Source of the DNA: Balanoglossus misakiensis
Taxonomy: Eukaryota; Hemichordata
Assembly (NCBI GenBank): GCA_040954595.2
Contig: CM082577.2
Span: 12,586,001-12,650,000 of the forward strand
Reading direction: 5' to 3'
DNA length: 64,000 nucleotides
Shown here one piece after another: positions 50,519 through 62,570 of the stretch. Positions within the stretch are counted from its first letter, which is position 1. Each line of letters begins with the position of its first letter. Made by a program: the position numbers and the translations under genes. The notes beneath the pieces are model-generated. The model searched no databases, was not told the origin of the DNA, and was given only the letters and a program-made list of their open reading frames with translations.

Positions 50519-50875
50519 AGGGACAAAGTCTCTCTCTCTCGCTGCCCTTTTTTCATTGATTATGTTTGACACAAGACACCGTTTATGTTATTCTACATGT
50601 GTATACTATAGTATGTAGTGAATGAACGTTCAACTACATACAACTTCGATCCTGGTTGTAGGATATGAGAGTAAAAATCCCACCAAAATGAATAAATGGT
50701 AAACACCGATTATTCATTTTGGCGAGTTTTTCCCTCTCGTGTCTACAAGTTGGATGGAAGGTGTGTTTGGTAGAATGTTGATTCACTATATATTCACATG
50801 TAGAATAACATAAACCGTGTCTTGTATCAAACATAATTAGTGGAAAAAGGGCAGCGACAGGGAGACTTTGTCCGT
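50519..50875. mobile_element. Palindromic TTAA-flanked MITE, family M1 (copy 4)
   Basis: AGGGACAAAGTCTCTCTCTC at the left and GGGAGACTTTGTCCGT at the right, TTAA at 50514-50517 and 50876-50879. It lies directly beside the start of the hevein-exon array. Confidence 0.85.
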
Positions 50876-51085
50876 TTAATATTATGGTGCAATCCACACA
50901 ATGTTTTTTCAGACCAATTGTGTTATACATTGCAAATGATCAAACTACATTACATTTTACAGAGGCAAAACTTGGCAAATTCGTGATATAAGTCGGTTAT
51001 CGCAACTCGTAAGGTGTGTTACACTTGATATCACAACATTAATGCATACAAGAAAATGTGTTGCTATAAAATGGCTGCTACTCAC

Positions 51086-51250
51086 TTCTGTAGTCGATGC
51101 ATTCTGAGCATGAGCAGTGAGCTGCTGTATTTCCACAATAAAATATAGATGAACAGCAAGGGCGGTTACTATCAGGGTCACACTCTGCAGGACTGCCATC
51201 AGGAAGGGGAAAATTGGGTCCACATCGACCGTCGCCTCGCCATTTATTGT
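51086..51250 (-). CDS. Hevein-like exon, array copy 1 (3'-most)
   Basis: 165-bp exon between CATTTTCAG and GTGAGT, 55 codons, phase 1-1. It encodes WRGDGRCGPNFPLPDGSPAE then CDPDSNRPCCSS, YCGN and HCSCSECIDYR. Eight cysteines, a central CC pair and an S..xYCG segment fit the chitin-binding type 1 (hevein) pattern. Near-identical copies are at 52041-52205, 52995-53159, 53942-54106 (Asn to Lys after CGP), 54896-55060 and 56904-57068. Confidence 0.85.
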
Positions 51251-54200
51251 CTGAAAATGTATGGAAAGAAACAATTGAAATATGAGCTACATGAACGTCG
51301 ATGATGAGACGGAAGTAGTGAATAAACGAAAATTTGCCGCCGCAACAACAGATCATTTGGAAGCACACCAACGGAAAATTTAAACAACACAAAATTTCGA
51401 TCAGCTGGATCATAGGTCACTTTGAAATTTTGGGAGCGATTCGATTAAAGCGCGTAGCTCGTCTCACGCGCATGCGCGTAACTTCCCGGCAAATTTTCCG
51501 TTCGATGCATTCAAATAGTTGACTGCCTTTGCTTCCTTCCATATTCCATGCGCACCATATAAGTAGATTCTGGTTTTGTCCCTCCTTTTCACCCAAGCTG
51601 GTGTCTTTTCCCAATCTCCGACACAGATTAGGGACCGTTCAGTTTTTACGGCCGGGGGGGGGGGGCGGCAAAATCCAGGGGGGGGGGGGTCACTTAAATT
51701 TTGAAGTCCAAAAGGGGGGGGGGGGTCATCTGTTTTTGAAAACGTTTAGGGGGGGGGGTCACATACTTTTGCCACCGAACTTTTACTTTTGAGTCCACAA
51801 AATTGCAGTTTCGCGCCCTTTATTTTACAAAATTTTCTCATGTGGGAGGGGGACACTGTTTTTTCAGACCAATTGTGTTATACATTGCAAATGATCAAAC
51901 TACATTACATTTTACAGAGGCAAAACTTGGCAAATTCGTGATATAAGTCGGTTATCGCAACTCGTAAGGTGTGTTACACTTGATATCACAACATTAATGC
52001 ATACAAGAAAATGTGTTGCTATAAAATGGCTGCTACTCACTTCTGTAGTCGATGCATTCTGAGCATGAGCAGTGAGCTGCTGTATTTCCACAATAAAATA
52101 TAGATGAACAGCAAGGGCGGTTACTATCAGGGTCACACTCTGCAGGACTGCCATCAGGAAGGGGAAAATTGGGTCCACATCGACCGTCGCCTCGCCATTT
52201 ATTGTCTGAAAATGTATGGAAAGAAACAATTGAAATATGAGCTACATGAACGTCGATGATGAGACGGAAGAAGTGAATAAACGAAAATTTGCCGCCGCAA
52301 CAACAGATCATTTGGAAGCACACCGACGGAAAATTTAAACAACACAAAATTTCGATCAGCTGGATCATAGGTCACTTTGAAATTTTGGGAGCGATTCGAT
52401 TAAAGCGCGTAGCTCGTCTCACGCGCATGCGCGTAACTTCCCGGCAAATTTTCCGTTCGATGCATTCAAATAGTTGACTGCCTTTGCTTCCTTCCATATT
52501 CCATGCGCACCATATAAGTAGATTCTGGTTTTGTCCCTCCTTTTCACCCAAGCTGGTGTCTTTTCCCAATCTCCGACACAGATTAGGGACCGTTCAGTTT
52601 TTACGGCCGGGGGGGGGGGGGGGGCGGCAAAATCCAGGGGGGGGGGGTCACTTAAATTTTGAAGTCCAAAAGGGGGGGGGGTCATCTGTTTTTGAAAATG
52701 TTTAGGGGGGGGTCACATACTTTTGCCACCGAACTTTTACTTTTGAGTCCACAAAATTGCAGTTTCGCGCCCTTTATTTTACAAAATTTTCTCATGTGGG
52801 AGGGGGACACTGTTTTTTCAGACCAATTGTGTTATACATTGCAAATGATCAAACTACATTACATTTTACAGAGGCAAAACTTGGCAAATTCGTGATATAA
52901 GTCGGTTATCGCAACTCGTAAGGTGTGTTACACTTGATATCACAACATTAATGCATACAAGAAAATGTGTTGCTATAAAATGGCTGCTACTCACTTCTGT
53001 AGTCGATGCATTCTGAGCATGAGCAGTGAGCTGCTGTATTTCCACAATAAAATATAGATGAACAGCAAGGGCGGTTACTATCAGGGTCACACTCTGCAGG
53101 ACTGCCATCAGGAAGGGGAAAATTGGGTCCACATCGACCGTCGCCTCGCCATTTATTGTCTGAAAATGTATGGAAAGAAACAATTGAAATATGAGCTACA
53201 TGAACGTCGATGATGAGACGGAAGTAGTGAATAAACGAAAATTTGCCGCCGCAACAACAGATCATTTGGAAGCACACCAACGGAAAATTTAAACAACACA
53301 AAATTTCGATCAGCTGGATCATAGGTCACTTTGAAATTTTGGGAGCGATTCGATTAAAGCGCGTAGCTCGTCTCACGCGCATGCGCGTAACTTCCCAGCA
53401 AATTTTCCGTTCGATGCATTCAAATAGTTGACTGCATTTGCTTCCTTCCATATTCCATGCGCACCATATAAGTAGATTCTGGTTTTGTCCCTCCTTTTCA
53501 CCCAAGCTGGTGTCTTTTCCCAATCTCCGACACAGATTAGGGACCGTTCAGTTTTTACGGCCGGGGGGGCGGCAAAATCCAGGGGGGGGGGGGTCACTTA
53601 AATTTTAAAGTCCAAAAGGGGGGGGGGTCATCTGTTTTTGAAAACGTTTAGGGGGGGGTCACATACTTTTGCCACCGAACTTTTACTTTTGAGTCCACAA
53701 AATTGCAGTTTCGCGCCCTTTATTTTACAAAATTTTCTCATGTGGGAGGGGGACACTGTTTTTTTCAGACCAATTGTGTTATACATTGCAAATGATCAAA
53801 CTACATTACATTTTACAGAGGCAAAACTTGGCAAATTCGTGATATAAGTCGGTTATCGCAACTCGTAAGGTGTGTTACACTTGATATCACAACATTAATG
53901 CATACAAGAAAATGTGTTGCTATAAAATGGCTGCTACTCACTTCTGTAGTCGATGCATTCTGAGCATGAGCAGTGAGCTGCTGTATTTCCACAATAAAAT
54001 ATAGATGAACAGCAAGGGCGGTTACTATCAGGGTCACACTCTGCAGGACTGCCATCAGGAAGGGGAAATTTGGGTCCACATCGACCGTCGCCTCGCCATT
54101 TATTGTCTGAAAATGTATGGAAAGAAACAATTGAAATATGAGCTACATGAACGTCGATGATGAGACGGAAGTAGTGAATAAACGAAAATTTGCCGCCGCA

Positions 54201-57200
54201 ACAACAGATCATTTGAAAGCACACCAACGGAAAATTTAAACAACACAAAATTTCGATCAGCTGGATCATAGGTCACTTTGAAATTTTGGGAGCGATTCGA
54301 TTAAAGCGCGTAGCTCGTATCACGCGCATGCGCGTAACTTCCCAGCAAATTTTCCGTTCGATGCATTCAAATAGTTGACTGCCTTTGCTTCCTTCCATAT
54401 TCCATGCGCACCATATGAGTAGATTCTGGTTTTGTCCCTCCTTTTCACCCAAGCTGGTGTCTTTTCCCAATCTCCGAAACAGATTAGGGACAGTTCAGTT
54501 TTTACGGCCGGGGGGGGGGGGGGCGGCAAAATCCAGGGGGGGGTCACTTAAATTTTGAAGTCCAAAAGGGGGGGGGGGGGGTCATCTGTTTTTGAAAACG
54601 TTTAGGGGGGGGGTCACATGCTTTTGCCACCGAACTTTTACTTTTGAGTCCACAAAATTGCAGTTTCGCGCCCTTTATTTTACAAAATTTTCTCATGTGG
54701 GAGGGGGACACTGTTTTTTCAGACCAATTGTGTTATACATTGCAAATGATCAAACTACATTACATTTTACAGAGGCAAAACTTGGCAAATTCGTGATATA
54801 AGTCGGTTATCGCAACTCGTAAGGTGTGTTACACTTGATATCACAACATTAATGCATACAAGAAAATGTGTTGCTATAAAATGGCTGCTACTCACTTCTG
54901 TAGTCGATGCATTCTGAGCATGAGCAGTGAGCTGCTGTATTTCCACAATAAAATATAGATGAACAGCAAGGGCGGTTACTATCAGGGTCACACTCTGCAG
55001 GACTGCCATCAGGAAGGGGAAAATTGGGTCCACATCGACCGTCGCCTCGCCATTTATTGTCTGAAAATGTATGGAAAGAATCAATTGAAATATGAGCTAC
55101 ATGAACGTCGATGATGAGACGGAAGTAGTGAATAAACGAAAATTTGCCGCCGCAACAACAGATCATTAATTTTGGAAGCACACCAACAGAAAATTTAAAC
55201 AACACAAAATTTCGATCAGCTGGATCATAGGTCACTTTGAAATTTTGGGAGCGATTCGATTAAAACGCGTAGCTCGTATCACGCGCATGCGCGTAACTTC
55301 CCAGCAAATTTTCCGTTCGATGCATTCAAATAGTTGACTGCCTTTGCTTCCTTCCATATTCCATGCGCACCATATGAGTAGATTCTGGTTTTGTCCCTCC
55401 TTTTCACCCAAGCTGGTGTCTTTTCTCAATTTCCGAAACAGATTAGGGACAGTTCAGTTTTTACGGCCGGGGGGGGGGGGGCGGCAAAATCCAGGGGGGG
55501 GGGGGTCACTTAAATTTTGAAGTCCAAAAGGGGGGGGGGTCATCTGTTTTTGAAAACGTTTAGGGGGGGGGGGTCACATGCTTTTGCCACCGAACTTTTA
55601 CTTTTGAGTCCACAAAATTGCAGTTTCGCGCCCTTTATTTTACAAAATTTTCTCATGTGGGAGGGGGACACTGTTTTTTCAGACCAATTGTGTTATACAT
55701 TGCAAATGATCAAACTACATTACATTTTACAGAGGCAAAACTTGGCAAATTCGTGATATAAGTCGGTTATCGCAACTCGTAAGGTGTGTTACACTTGATA
55801 TCACAACATTAATGCATACAAGAAAATGTGTTGCTATAAAATGGCTGCTACTCACTTCTGTAGTCGATGCATTCTGAGCATGAGCAGTGAGCTGCTGTAT
55901 TTCCACAATAAAATATAGATGAACAGCAAGGGCGGTTACTATATCAGGGTCACACTCTGCAGGACTGCCATCAGGAAGGGGAAAATTGGGTCCACATCGA
56001 CCGTCGCCTCGCCATTTATTGTCTGAAAATGTATGGAAAGAAACAATTGAAATATGAGCTACATGAACGTCGATGATGAGACGGTGTTGTGCCGAATTCG
56101 GCCCCATGCCGAATACGTCCCCGCGCATGCCTTGACAAACAAACCATGGCTTCTAAGGGATAATATCGGCAGGGAAGTAGTGAATAAACGAAAATTTGCC
56201 GCCGCAACAACAGATCATTTGGAAGCACACCAACAGAAAATTTAAACAACACAAAATTTCGATCAGCTGGATCATAGGTCACTTTGAAATTTTGGGAGCG
56301 ATTCGATTAAAACGCGTAGCTCGTCTCACGCGCATGCGCGTAACTTCCCAGCAAATTTTCCGTTCGATGCATTCAAATAGTTGACTGCCTTTGCTTCCTT
56401 CCATATTCCATGCGCACCATATAAGTAGATTCTGGTTTTGTCCCTCCTTTTCACCCAAGCTGGTGTCTTTTCCCAATCTCCGACACAGATTAGGGACCGT
56501 TCAGTTTTTACGGCCGGGGGGGGGGGGGGGGGCGGCAAAATCCAGGGGGGGGGGGGTCACTTAAATTTTGAAGTCCAAAAGGGGGGGGGGGTCATCTGTT
56601 TTTGAAAACGTTTAGGGGGGTCACATACTTTTGCCACCGAACTTTTACTTTTGAGTCCACAAAATTGCAGTTTCGCGCCCTTTATTTTACAAAATTTTCT
56701 CATGTGGGAGGGGGACACTGTTTTTTTCAGACCAATTGTGTTATACATTGCAAATGATCAAACTACATTACATTTTACAGAGGCAAAACTTGGCAAATTC
56801 GTGATATAAGTCGGTTATCGCAACTCGTAAGGTGTGTTACATTTGATATCACAACATTAATGCATACAAGAAAATGTGTTGCTATAAAATGGCTGCTACT
56901 CACTTCTGTAGTCGATACATTCTGAGCATGAGCAGTGAGCTGCTGTATTTCCACAATAAAATATAGATGAACAGCAAGGGCGGTTACTATCAGGGTCACA
57001 CTCTGCAGGACTGCCATCAGGAAGGGGAAAATTGGGTCCACATCGACCGTCGCCTCGCCATTTATTGTCTGAAAATGTATGGAAAGAAACAATTGAAATA
57101 TGAGCTGCATGAACGTCGATGATGAGACGGAAGTAGTGAATAAACGAAAATTTGCCGCCGCAACAACAGATCATTTGGAAGCACACCAACGGAAAATTTA

Positions 57201-60200
57201 AACAACACAAAATTTCGATTAGTTGGATCATATGTCACTTTGAAATTTTGGGAGCGATTCGATTAAAGCGCGTAGCTCGTCTCACGCGCATGCGCGTAAC
57301 TTCCCAGCAAATTTTCCGTTCGATGCATTCAAATAGTTGACTGCCTTTGCTTCCTTCCATATTCCATGCGCACCATATAAGTAGATTCTGGTTTTGTCCC
57401 TCCTTTTCACCCAAGCTGGTGTCTTTTCCCAATCTCCGACACAGATTAGGGTCGCCGCCATCTTGTGTGAGCACTGCCTTATGGGATTGACTGTTCACTT
57501 AACGCCTGTAACCAGTGGCTACAGTTGCGTGTTAGACGAGCTACGCGCTTTAAAACCCGCAGATATGTACATGGATCACAAAATGGATAACTTCCATGTT
57601 GGGGTGAGATGAACTAAACAAAAAAATATGCATGGTAGGTCTGTGGGTTTGCAATAAATGCTTAGATTTCATCAATTTGAAATCATTGCGGCCATCTTAA
57701 ATCGGCATACGGTGACGCATTTTTTATGACACCCATTTAGGGGTTAAAATTAGACATTGTTTTCACGAAATAACCTGTATTTGATCAGATTGAGGGTTAC
57801 CTGATCTCTGGACAACTCCTGACACAGCGATTGACACTCGTATTTTATTGGGAATTCGATTCTTCAACCAACAAGCGCCGTTAGCTTTGTTGAAAGTCCA
57901 GGCGCGACAAAGCATGTTACTCTTGCAGTCTTCACAACACGCGTCAGCGTTATCTTTCCTATTTTGCAGACCGTTGTTGATGTCACTTCCGCCTCTGTCG
58001 TAACCAACCTCCTTGTTACAAGCTGTCAGCCAACAAAAAATATGTAATTGATGCTTGATTCATTTAATGTTCAGGCTGGGTAAAACTAACATTTGCCTTG
58101 TTCAGAAACACACCACTAACATGACTAGGTGGTTCTGAACCATTTTTGACCCACAGTGGCCAAAATGGCATTTTTGTATTAAGTGGGGTCAATAAGACTA
58201 CTTCAATTTTAATAGTCACCATTTTAAACATAGAATTGACTTTCAATATATATCATCAGATCACCAAATATGAAGAAAACAGTTTGTTTTGAATTTTGTC
58301 TAAAATGACCTTATGGGTGCCAAAAAAGGCAATTGTGTGGGGTCAATTGTTTGGAATTTCCACCAAATTTTACATCGAATGAGCATATCTTACGTCATCA
58401 GATCCCTGAATGTGAAGAAACAGTTTGTTTTTAATGTTTTCTAAAAATGACTCTTTTGGGGCAAAAAGTTTCCAAAAGGGCAATTTTGTCTTGAGTTGGG
58501 TCAATAAGACTGCTTTTTTGGAATCAGTGTGATTTCTTACATAGAATGGACTTCTCAAACCTTCCTTACCAAAAATTCTGTCAGTGATTAAAGGTACCTA
58601 TCTCCTAGAGTATGTTGTATCTACTGTAACAGTAGTTAAATCTTTATTGTTTTGACTGTTTTTGGTTAAACTGTACAAAATTAGTTTTCACTAGATAAAA
58701 AACTGCATTGTGGGCGGTGGGAATCGCACCCAGGCCCTCCACGATGACAGATAGCCTCTCTCGGTCTCTCTCTCTCTCTCTCTGATACCCCGCGAGGGGA
58801 TTTATGTAGCTAAGTTTCATAGATGCTATTCGAGCATTCAAAGCCCATTACAGGCGGAAGTGACGTCACCCACCCAGACTGCAGCCACGGCTCCAAGTTT
58901 GACTGAGGCAAAACTCGGCAAATTCGTGATACAAGTCGGTTAACGCAACTCGTAACGTGAAAATTTATGAAATATACTTAACTGCATATAGTATAGTGGT
59001 TTAAACTTTGCTATTTATCTTAACCTGTAGGGAAATATTACAGCCTGGTACAGCATATTTTGCAACATGTTTTGACAGACCGTTTGAATTCATATTATCT
59101 CAAAATATTTCCAATCGTGTTTACACAATATTATTGTATGACAGACATGTGATTATCGATATGTCAGGTCATTGAAATACCTTCTCTACTTACCCCAGCA
59201 GGAATCAAACTGTACACAGGCAGGACCAACGTGGTTGTTTGGAGTGTGCCAAAACCAGTTAGAGTGGGCTGTCGGTGACACTTCGATGCAGATATGAGAG
59301 AAACTCTCGCACTTTCTTTGGGACAGGTCAAAACTTAGCGTGATCGCGAAGTTGATAAGCGCATTTGTTCGAAAGGTCATGGGATCCGCTGGCAAGTTTG
59401 CTTCAACTGTGTCACCGTTGGTCGAACCGGTCAAGAACGCATCGACTTTCAGCAGATCCATCAGTTTACCAGACAGCAATCCTGTACTGTCAGATGCTGT
59501 GGTGATTGTAACTGACAGATAGAAATCATTCGGTACTCCCATAACAACATCAATTGTTCCGCTAACTTGCAATGGGCTCTGAGTGTCCGGGGCCACTTGA
59601 ACTAGATGAAAGGAATATAGGAGTTAACACAGAGAAATTCCACCAGGAGAACAACTGCGATCACTCTAAGCTTCCATATTCCAAAATTCAAAATTTCCAT
59701 TAAACAAAGACAAAAATGTGCAAAAAGTGCAACAATCTCTTGAAGCCTACCGATACAGGTTCCGTTCACTGCCAGACAACCGGAAAGAACGTCGCCTCTA
59801 GACCATTTCCATGGAAACCCGGAGTTACCACCAGGGAATAAATCAACGCAGATAAACTTGACGTCGTCACATCCGATATCAACCAAGTCTGTTTCCATGA
59901 AAGTAACGTTATACATGGATATTGATATGTTCGGTGAGATAGACAAGGTACCGGAAGTGACGTTGGTCGGTGGAGAAGTCACAAGAGCTGGGTCTTCCAC
60001 GTTAGTCTTCAGGTTCAAATTCATGCCGAGTACATGGTTAACTTCACTGGAGAACTGTGCTGTGTCCGGTCCAATCGCTATGCTAACGTCGAGGGAAAAG
60101 CGTTTCGATGAACCCATGACGAGGTCAACATTGCTGTTGGAACTAACACTCACATCGAGAGATAGTTCGTCGATTTGATCTGAAGGGAATAAGAAAGCTA

Positions 60201-62570
60201 AACGTTTATCTGATGATCCAGTAAACGTATATCTGCCAGCTTCATGTTCCATAGACAATCAATTTAAACATGTGCATCTGCTACAAATGCACTGCAGAAT
60301 GCTACATGTGTCGAGTTGTATATCTACAAGGAAACGCACGAGAAAAAATTACCCGGAAATAGTTGCATCTCTGAAGCTCTGATTACGGTTAGAAACCATG
60401 ATTTTAATTCTAACTCACGTGTACAAGTCGTCACCTCAACACAGTTTGTGATACACCAGTCATCGTAGAGCCACAAAAAGGGGGCGTCCTTCATAGGAGA
60501 AATGTCGGCGCATACATACGGGTACGTTGCACAGCCGATATCACGGAGGTCGTAGGTCGCCATCAGGTTGTCCATGTTCACGTTGGAATTTGGAAGAATG
60601 ACGGCCATTGTTGGCGAGATATGATCAGCTAAAACTTTCTTCGAGTGTGGATGCCCTGTTGCATTGGCGGAGAAGTAGAGCTGAACGTCGAATAAGATAT
60701 CCTCCATACTTGTGTAGTTTCCCGTATCATTTCCGAGGTACAATTCAACGCCAATACATAACAACTGTGATGTTCCCATGGTTACGTTCATGTCTGCAAA
60801 CACTTGCATATCAATTGGATCAATGGGGTCTGTGAAGAAAAGATGAAAAACCATTATGTATGAACATGGCATCGTGCATTGAAAACTTTCTGGTAATGGG
60901 TTATCCATGATTCTCTCGCCGGTACATTGCATGTAATGAGTATTAAATGTTCCGACTGATAGCTTACGTGTTTCTTAACCTGTAAAATAGAGTCACGCAA
61001 GTGTTGATACGGTACAAAAACGTCACAAATGTCATGACATCAATAAAATGTTTGATAGGGGCTGTGGGAACGTCACGACCTAATCATCATTATTGAACTT
61101 TTATACTCACAGAGACAATCTCCTATCTTTACACAGGCAGTTCTCTTCACGTCGCCTGTCCACTGCCAAACTTCTGTGTCAACTGGATAAATCTCAACAC
61201 AAATGAAGTTGTAGTGGTTGCACGGTATAGGATCTAAGTTGGCCTGAACATCTACCAGCACAGCCATATGATTTGAAAGTGTGACGTCACGTTCAGGTAC
61301 AACAGCTGTTGTCCTGTGGGTCTGCGTTGCCCCCTCATCTCCCAGTGTTACGAGCGCTGACGTTTCTGTTGTATTGACACGCACGCCGGTTGTTTTGTCT
61401 GCACCACTGGAAGTCCCAGTTGCCATTGTTGTATTACCCAGAGAGCTATTCGTGGGAGCAGTCTCTTGGGAAGCTGTCGACGAAACCAAGTCACCCCCAG
61501 CCCCGCTGACGTCAGACACAGCCAGGAAAGCGTTGATCGAAAACAAATTCGCTGCAGTGTCCTCTACTGTTCGGCTGGCGTAAACAATCGGCAGTTCAAC
61601 GTTCAAATGGAAGTCAATCTGCCGACCTTGCACAACATCCGGGATATAATCAGGATGGACGCGGAGGGTTGGAGTCGCACTGATCAGTGCTTCAAAGAGA
61701 AGGAGATTTGACCACGTCATTTTGTGCTAGTGTCTATTTTAGGGTTTAATAATTAATGTTAGCAAAGGCAACGTGAGATGGGTAGTTTATATAGCTGTTG
61801 TTACAAAATTGCAGCCATTGGTGTTACTAACATGCCAAGTATCGTGTGATAACGAACAGTGGCTAAAACTGGCCTACTGAGAAGAAGCAAAAAGACCAAG
61901 GGCAGATGGAAGCCAATCCATTTATATACGCACACGTATCTGTCATCGATGCCAACTAACAGCAACTACATGTATACCGTTTATACACATATTCGCACAC
62001 AGTGTTAACGTTTTTAAATATATATTATAACTCGCGAATAATTGAAAATCCAACAGAATATTGTAAAATTGTGTACTGCACATTTATTGAAACACTTTGG
62101 TCATCTTGACCATGGTAATACTTTTGGTATGTTAAATTAGAAAAGGAGATTATGTTATCAATTACCTGGATCCGATGGTTGTGTTGTATGTAATGGCACG
62201 AGCGTTGTCTCAGGATTTCCAACGGACTGTCCCTTTTCACCAAGGCCGAACATTTCACCTTGAGAAGGAATCAACATATGCATGTACTCAAATTGCCTAT
62301 TATGAATATATACGAATTTTTTATAAATCAACGTGTGATTAAAGATGTTTGGATATTTCGAAGAGCAATAAATTTTTACCAGCCTGCAAGAAAACTTGAT
62401 AAAGGGAAGAAATTAAATGGTTGTTCTCTAACCGTGATTGAGATGGACAAAAAATACATACCAGTAAAAAACCCACCCGCAGCACCACCACCAGCGAGTA
62501 TCAGCCCTGTGGTGAGTAAGACCCCGATGATAACCTTCCGCCGCCGTTTTTGGCCCGTCTTGACATCGGT
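51086..62570 (-). CDS. Modular membrane-anchored protein: 4 novel domains, PAN, up to 7 hevein-like modules
   Basis: Partial gene, minus strand. Exons: 62570-62462 (cytoplasmic KTGQKRRRK then hydrophobic VIIGVLLTTGLILAGGGAAG, a type II signal anchor); 62258-62166 (linker); 61689-61111, 60829-60419, 60179-59751 and 59601-59194 (four repeats, described separately); 58022-57801 (PAN); then seven 165-bp hevein-like exons, 57068 down to 51086. From the linker onward every exon is phase 1-1, which supports them belonging to one transcript. The predicted product is an extracellular, possibly carbohydrate-binding, membrane protein. The upstream start exon is not identified: the anchor exon begins in phase 0 after a TTCACAG acceptor. 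No separate last exon was found; reading past the donor of any hevein exon meets a stop after two codons (agt gag tag). Copy 6 of the module is frameshifted. Single-gene status is inference. Confidence 0.7.
51631..51856. mobile_element. Truncated G2 element at unit junctions (first of six)
   Basis: It starts with the G2 terminus GGGACCGTTCAGTTTTTACG directly after ATTA, runs through three G-runs and the TCCACAAAATTGCAGTTTCG core, and stops at GTGGGAGGGGGACAC, where the next unit begins. The other five are at 52586-52810, 53540-53756, 54487-54711, 55446-55671 and 56493-56718. All break at the same base, so the truncation existed in the first duplicated unit. Confidence 0.92.
55856..56022 (-). 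pseudogene. Hevein-like exon, array copy 6, frameshifted
   Basis: It is 167 bp instead of 165: a TA insertion (ACTATATCAGG vs ACTATCAGG) falls after CDPD and moves the frame, destroying the CC pair and later cysteines. Both splice sites are intact. A 90-bp insertion (56085-56174) lies just upstream in its intron. If spliced in, it would break the protein; skipping it keeps the frame because the exon is phase 1-1. Confidence 0.9.
57801..58022 (-). CDS. PAN/apple domain exon
   Basis: 222 bp, phase 1-1, between GCTGACAG and GTAACC. It encodes CNKEVGYDRGGSDI, then DACCEDCKSNMLCRAWTF and GACWLKNRI. The CC..C...C..W.F..C.LK pattern is that of PAN_4/apple domains, which bind proteins or sugars. It sits between the four novel repeats and the hevein-like array on the same strand and in the same phase. 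Confidence 0.85.
58050..58560. repeat. Degenerate ~170-bp tandem repeat
   Basis: Three diverged units share blocks such as GTGGGGTCAATAAGACT / GTGGGGTCAATTG / GAGTTGGGTCAATAAGACTG and ATCATCAGAT..GAAGAAA..CAGTTTG. It lies in the intron 5' of the PAN exon. No coding potential. Confidence 0.55.
58690..58810 (-). ncRNA. tRNA-derived SINE fragment
   Basis: On the minus strand, CTATCTGTCATCGTGGAGGG is followed by CTGGGTGCGATTCCCACCGC, which resembles the anticodon-to-T-loop half of a tRNA with a B box (GGTGCGATTCC). The A-box half is replaced by a (GA)n run. It is a relic, not a functional tRNA gene. Confidence 0.5.
59194..61689 (-). other. Four copies of an unrecognised extracellular domain
   Basis: Exons 61689-61111 (193 aa), 60829-60419 (137), 60179-59751 (143) and 59601-59194 (136) each encode one domain. 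Beta-rich sequence leads to a shared C-terminal motif, roughly C-x5-[FVI]-[IV]-C-[VIA]-[ED]-[ILV]-x-P-x(6-10)-W-x-[WY]-x(5-10)-C-x(4-6)-C. Examples: CNHYNFICVEIYP, CATYPYVCADISP, CDDVKFICVDLFP and CESFSHICIEVSP. The first copy carries a Ser/Thr-rich insert (about residues 75-135) that looks mucin-like. I do not recognise this family. Confidence 0.75.

Larger units (their letters stand above)
50903..57430. repeat. Tandem array of seven ~955-bp exon-bearing units
   Basis: Units begin TGTTTTTTCAGACCAATTGT at 50903, 51857, 52811, 53757, 54712, 55672 and 56719. Each holds one 165-bp hevein-like exon on the minus strand and ends CCGACACAGATTA. Six inter-unit junctions each carry the same left part of a G2 TIR element; the seventh unit runs into unique sequence instead. 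Copies look almost identical apart from G-run lengths, a few substitutions, and two indels in unit 6. Confidence 0.96.

Noticed and set aside
51334-57340. Plus-strand 62-aa and minus-strand 65-aa frames repeated in every unit of the array
   Set aside because: They lie in introns of the hevein-like exons, have no domain and no splice context, and are repeated only because the unit is.
58690-58810. Functional tRNA gene
   Set aside because: Only a B-box half is present; the acceptor stem and A box are missing, so it is a SINE relic at most.
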